This document shows, piece after piece, positions 58,547-64,000 of a DNA stretch of 64,000 nt. Position 1 is the stretch's first letter. Every line of letters starts with the position of its first letter. The notes beneath the pieces were generated by a model. The model saw only the letters and a program-made list of their open reading frames with translations. It did not search any database and was not told where the DNA came from. Source of the DNA: Pectinophora gossypiella (lineage: Eukaryota; Arthropoda; Insecta; Lepidoptera; Gelechiidae); assembly GCF_024362695.1 (NCBI RefSeq), contig NC_065406.1, positions 10,788,001 through 10,852,000 on the forward strand, read 5' to 3'. The position numbers and the translations under genes were made by a program.

Positions 58547-61500
58547 CGGCGGCGCCGGCGGCCAGTGGAGGGGCCGCCTGGACGCGCTATCTTCGTCACC
58601 TGATAACACCAGCCCCGAACCTGTATACCCCCCTGCCCTACTATGACATTCTTATCATCTACAGCCTGCTTCTCGAACAAATTCTTACCAATCTCCTTCC
58701 AGGAGGAAAACAACAAATTACTTAAATCTTAATAATGTTGATTAGCACGATATTCCAAATATGGTAACACTTCGCTAACAGGAAATCTTATTAAATTCTT
58801 CCAGTGCCCACGTGGGTGTACTGGCTTGATATTTCAATTTGCGAGTGTTAACATAGAATTTCACTTCCAACGATGACTATTGCGCTTATTGTATTCAAAT
58901 TTCGCCTACGCTTGCTTCTTGTTACGCCGCGTTCTAGCAGGTTGTGTTATAAAATTAATACAAAACTACTATTTAATACAGCTAATTTCCTAGTTAGAGC
59001 CATTATTGATTTCTGAATGAATGTTCAGGACATTCACAAATCAGAAAGGCCAATTTCACGTCATTATTCTATCTCGTAGACAATGTTATTGTTGTATAGT
59101 ATTGTTAGAATTCAGTTATAAAGAGGTCAGTGTTTATCAGTGAGTCAGTTGAGAATAATAGGTATTAAGCAAAAAACATAAGTAACACGATTAGATCGAT
59201 AAAAGGAACGACGGTCAAATAAAACGTTTATCTGACACACAAATAAAAGTGGAACGATTGGAAGAATTCGCCTAGACAATTTGTAGAAGTAAACATGGAA
59301 AGTTTAAGCGTTTTGAATCTGCAAAACTATTCGTAATATTCATATTGTGAGCACATGAGCTCACATGAAATTATTTTGGCATAACACGTACACGACTTGA
59401 CGTATTAATGTCGGATACAAAACGTCTCCGGTTCTACGATTAATAAAAGGCAATAATTAGTGTTCTCTCCGTACTTATCAAAGAGAATGCAGTTAATCAC
59501 GTCTTAGTTAGTACTCGGTTAGCCCAGGGTTGCCAGGTCGTCCGGTGTGCGCCTGCGCGGTTTGCACAACATCCGCCCTTTTTGCACGCTCTTGACATAT
59601 TAATGTGTCGCAATCACCTTCAATATAGGCACATATTTCATTCATGTTAATTACATATACAGTCACCAAAACAAGTTTGTGAAAAATTTTATAATTCATT
59701 TCTTCAGTCCAAAAAAAATATTCCCATTCCGCGCGTTAAGGCAAGCAATTCAATTTGTATTTTGGAAGCTGAACATTTATTTTGGTGAGGTTCGTTTGAT
59801 TTGTCCTAAACTAACAATCTAAAATGTTAAATATTTGCATGGGAACGTAGTACGTGGTGAGTAACGGTAGGCAGCATCGCAATAGACGGAAGAAAGTGTT
59901 ACAACGGTACTCGGATTGTAACAAAACTTGGACTAATGAGGCCGTCACGGACCACCGGCCAAATTGACGTATTATAAGTTCGCGTTCTCGCAGCAGATCT
60001 CTAGCGACCGACGACGTCGCGAATATTCCAGATAAACTACGAGGCAGTTTTCCTCGAATGTGCTGAACTCGTAATCATTCCGTTATTTAATAGGAATGAT
60101 ATGTGATATTATCGAGCATTTCACATTTACTGCGGAACTACACGTGAGACCGGAGCGATAAGGAAAAGCTTTTAATTCAGGGACTTATCGCTGACACCGC
60201 CTCCACATTGTATTTAAGGGCAATAAGGCGCCGCCTACCTCATAAACCCAGCTTTGTTTACTATACCATTCGATGATATTTACTATAAAATATTTAATAA
60301 AAAGGACAATCGCTTCAGGGTTATCTGTAAACTTAATATTAATGGAAAATCGCCAAGCTTTTCAATCAGTAAACCGTCATATTGCTATTATACAATTAAT
60401 GTCTTCTGTTGGTGCAGGATACAGTCTGATCAGATGCAGTAACAGTAATGAACGGATGACGCGACGAACGGTATAGATTAATACGATTGTCAAAACGGTA
60501 AAGGGCATCAATTTTTACATTACCATGACAATTAAAGTCATCGATGGGAACTGACCATCACCTTTACAGGAGGTCGTGAGTACATGACACACATTTCAAT
60601 AACAACGCAGATGCGACTGCGCTGTTTACGATGCTCGAGAATAAAACAGCTCGTAGTTAGTACTCCAGACAACGACATATCGATCTGGCGTAATAAACCT
60701 AATTGCTGCTTCGATGTGGCCATTTTAATCCCTCAGATTTGCAAGACCAATGAACGCAAAAATTTTAGTCATACATAAGCAGAATCTAAAGTACCTAATG
60801 AATCATACAGTAATATAAGTGAGGCGGAATAGAGGTTAAGTTCACTAATTAGTGTCGGAATTAGTCGCGAACCTCATCAAAACTCGAGATGTTTTTGGCG
60901 AAGCCCCAGAAAGGCTAATCACCGGCAGAACATTTTTGGACCATTCGGTGAATAAATGGAAAAACTTCAGGAGAAAATGGATCTACTTTATAAATTAAAT
61001 TACATTTCATAAGGAAGCAAATGTTTTGATTTTTTCATTCATATAATCAGTTCGTACGTATTTACTCGTACACGTGTTTGTTTACCTACTACATTTATCA
61101 TACATCCGGTGCTTATTCTGATATATAACTTATCGAAACGTCTATTGTAACTGCGTCTAAATAAGAGTGAGATAATTTTGAACGATAATAGACGTATGTA
61201 TCTAGACTTTCATCGCAGTGGCACGGCAGGATAGGGTGCGCGGTACGCATGCGCGATGCAGCAGTAGCAGTGTTAATGTACAGAATCGTCGACGCGGAAG
61301 AACAGCTCTGTTTGTTAAACAAACTCCGGCTGCGAGTCATCTGCTTCTTCTTGTTTACACCCTACGGTAAACATACCTTCGCAGACACAATAATCCTAGA
61401 AATATTCCAACGTAAATTCAATTCCATTTCCCGCTTACCTTTTCCTCGTAATTGAAATGAATTATCAATTTCCCGCATATCTAAACGCGATTCTCGCTTA

Positions 61501-62559
61501 GTAATAAAACCAGCCAAAAGCGTTTTGGATGTGCCTACGATATGGTTCTGTAGCAACTGTTTTAAGTATATATATATATTCTATTATGCAATAGAACAAC
61601 TTTTTAACTTTACTAGAGATCGTTGCAATGTTTATTTTATAGTACTAAGTATACCTGTTCTTTTTATTATTATTATTTATTAAAATAGTAAATGTTGTAA
61701 GTTAGGATGGCCGACGGGATTGGGACGCTTTAAACACGTTTTCTAAAGCGAAAATTAAAATTTCACAATAACATTATGAAAGTATTACTTATAGATACTA
61801 CTTTATTAGTGGTTTATGGTTCTTTTGACTGAGGATCCCTAACAATATTAGGCTACCCACACCGAAAGGGATCCATCAATGTGTCAAAACGTCTGAACCA
61901 CAAATGCAGTGTTGTTACACGAAGCGAACGTTTATATTATAATACACGTTGGAATCTCGTTTAGAGTGGAGTAAATCAAATTCCATCACTGAAAATACAG
62001 TTAGCTACATATAGACGTACAGTATATACGCATTGAGGCGGTGGTGTTGTATTTTACCCAGTGTGGTGTATGATACGGCTTACCTAGTTAGTGGCAAGCT
62101 TGGTGGTATGAATATTCATAGATTGGGAAAGTACGCTACAACAGACGAGCGACGCAACCACGCCGGCGGGGAGGGTTGCGGCGTGGGCGGCGGCGACAAC
62201 ACTACATAGCTGAAAATGTTAACAAACTTTGAAAGATATATATAGATCATACGATTTTCCCATGAGGAAAATCAGCCGCTCACAACAATAACATCATCAC
62301 CGAATATACAATGAATCCGTTCATATCACACAGAGGTGAGATGAGCGATGATCAGCTGACAACGTTACGCATTTGATAAGCGTCTGATTCATCCATACTG
62401 ACATAATTATCAACATGTTATTTCTAGTCGAGGTAATACGCAGCCTTTTCCTTAAATATGTATACGTGATTACTGACATGAAAGCTTTTATAAATCAACT
62501 GACACAAGATTATGGCCACCAGACTAAATACAAAACAAATAAAAGTATTATTATACACA
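58547..62559. other. No recognised gene
   Basis: AT-rich with short chance ORFs. A GC-rich patch at 62155-62205 (CCGGCGGGGAGGGTTGCGGC) stands out. No splice-bounded exon identified. Confidence 0.4.
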
Positions 62560-62850
62560 TACATACATACATTAACTCATGCCTATTTCCCACCGGGGTA
62601 AGCAGAGACTATAGAATGGCTTCGACTGACACACTTCTCCTGCTTCCTCCACATTCATCAATCGCTTCATACACGCACGCCGGTTCAGAATAGATCGTAC
62701 TAAACCTTTTCTAAGGACATCTCCAATTTGGTCAATGTACGTCCTTCTAGGTCTTCCTCTGCCAGCCCTACCATCAACTTTCGCTTTATATACCGCTTTC
62801 GCAATTCTGTTATCCTTCATCCGCTCTACGTATCCAAACCAACCTAACAT
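62560..62850 (-). mobile_element. LINE ORF2 C-terminal fragment with (ACAT)n tail
   Basis: Minus frame: LGWFGYVERMKDNRIAKAVY, KAKVDGRAGRGRPRRTYIDQ, IGDVLRKGLVRSILNRRACM, KRLMNVEEAGEV. This W-F-G-x-V-E-R-M ... G-R-G-R-P-R-R-T-Y pattern is the end of RTE-like LINE polymerases. The frame then degrades; the ACAT tail is at 62560-62576. Confidence 0.9.
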
Positions 62851-64000
62851 TCCATATTACCATAATCGCTACATGTATATCTTTATAATCGTTATTGTGA
62901 TTATGACGTCTCAGAAACGAGCTTCTGCAGTAAATTATTGTGTAAAGAAAACAAACTGACACGAGTTACCGCCATAAGAGCCCCAACACACAAATACGTA
63001 TATCACTTTTTCAAGTGACAAAAAATGTTTTACGTTTAAACATTATCTCGGAGTGTTTTCGTAACGAGGCTAAAATAAAGTTGGTATGCCTGCCTAGTCC
63101 CTGAACAATGGCGCTGTGGCGGCAAACATTTCTTATCTTGACAGGTTTACTTACTCCAGTGTCACCACTAGCAAACACGGCTTCCGAGAAACATGTTGGA
63201 ATAATGTTAAATTGGAATCGCTAACACATCAACGTGCCATTTTCTCTTCTCATGAGTTTATAGAAAGGTGGTCGTTCGCTTTCGTTTCGCTGACGTTGAC
63301 TGACAAGCATGGAAACGACATGTCAACATCGCTCCATACGTTCATCAGCGTCTAAACGAAGGTGAAGGGCACCATAGACAGACCTCGCCGGTCGATAAAA
63401 GGGAAATACAACCTGAGCCGGTGCGGTGGTTTCAATTCAATAAGGCAGAATTATAATAAACGTGTAGGTAGATTAGATTGCCGACTACGAAGCGCTGATA
63501 TCAGCTTCTGACGTAAAGAGCATGTCAGCTGAAAATATTGTCAGACAAAGTTATCTCTCAGTACCCGTTCTCTTTCTCCGTATCCTATTTGGTAAAACGC
63601 AAATCCTCCGATAAGAAAATGCTAGTAAAATCCTATGGACCGAGCTACTCACTCGATCTCAGTACTCCAAATGTCGTCGTCGTCTTCGTCAATTTGCATT
63701 TTAAAACAGCATTCAACTTGAAGAAAATTATGTAGATTTTCTCAGAGCTTACGATCTACCTGTAATAGCGAGGTGACGCTTTTTCAATATAAATATATAA
63801 ATAAAGAAACGTAATAATATAAAACAAAAAGATTGTGTATAAATTACTTAACAGTTATGTAAACAGGAATTACACTAGGTACCAAAGGTTGCTATTTTGA
63901 CGTTGGCTCAATAATAGTGTGGAGCTATTTCTAATTATTTAAATATTTTACCAGTAATTATGTATTTATTATGATTAATAATTGTAAATACAAGCAGTTA
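62851..64000. other. No recognised feature
   Basis: AT-rich with chance ORFs at 63116 and 63538; no domains, splice structure or repeats I can name. Confidence 0.4.

Noticed and set aside
1..64000. CRISPR arrays, operons, prophage or bacterial genes
   Set aside because: No spaced direct repeats, no tightly packed ORFs or ribosome sites; intron-exon structure is clearly eukaryotic.

Overview
The window is animal nuclear DNA, most probably from a moth or butterfly. It is AT-rich (about 60-65% A+T by eye), has GT-AG introns, and carries tRNA-derived SINEs, degraded LINE 3' ends and small foldback elements of types common in lepidopteran genomes. No bacterial or organellar genes are visible. Nearly all apparent ORFs are chance or repeat-derived; the true coding sequence is in short GC-rich exons on the minus strand.

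One large gene runs right to left: an orthologue of OXR1 (oxidation resistance 1; Drosophila mustard, mtd). I could chain 21 coding exons from an ATG at 49766 down to 5891. Every splice phase agrees and the total is 3060 nt (1020 codons), open at the 3' end. In order the protein has a long, charged, Ser/Arg-rich N-terminus (exon 1, about 187 aa), a short Ser/Pro linker (exons 2-4), a LysM domain (exons 4-5), a linker (exon 6), a GRAM-like domain (exons 7-8), a long acidic linker (exons 9-16), the conserved pre-TLDc block (exons 17-19) and two small exons (20-21). The catalogued C-terminal TLDc domain is not in the window and should lie beyond the left edge.

Two isoform devices can be read directly. 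An ATG-bearing alternative first exon at 24620-24710 splices in phase to exon 6, giving a protein without LysM but with GRAM and the rest. A 90-nt phase-neutral cassette at 11732-11821, with tandem acceptors on the next exon, would create or remove a basophilic kinase-type site.

The introns hold the repeats: nested SINE/LINE material at 25625-26748 with a 125-bp direct duplication around a truncated LINE, full and partial tRNA-SINEs (12.5, 19.6, 21.7, 27.1, 28.3-28.6 kb), LINE 3' fragments (8.7, 21.3, 28.7, 62.6 kb), a MITE family in opposite orientations (20.5 and 31.7 kb), and several foldbacks, three of which sit close to exons 8, 9 and 10. From 49.9 to 64 kb I see no coding exon, only repeats and a few GC-rich pockets, one of which (58.36-58.55 kb) could be an upstream promoter with a 5' non-coding exon.
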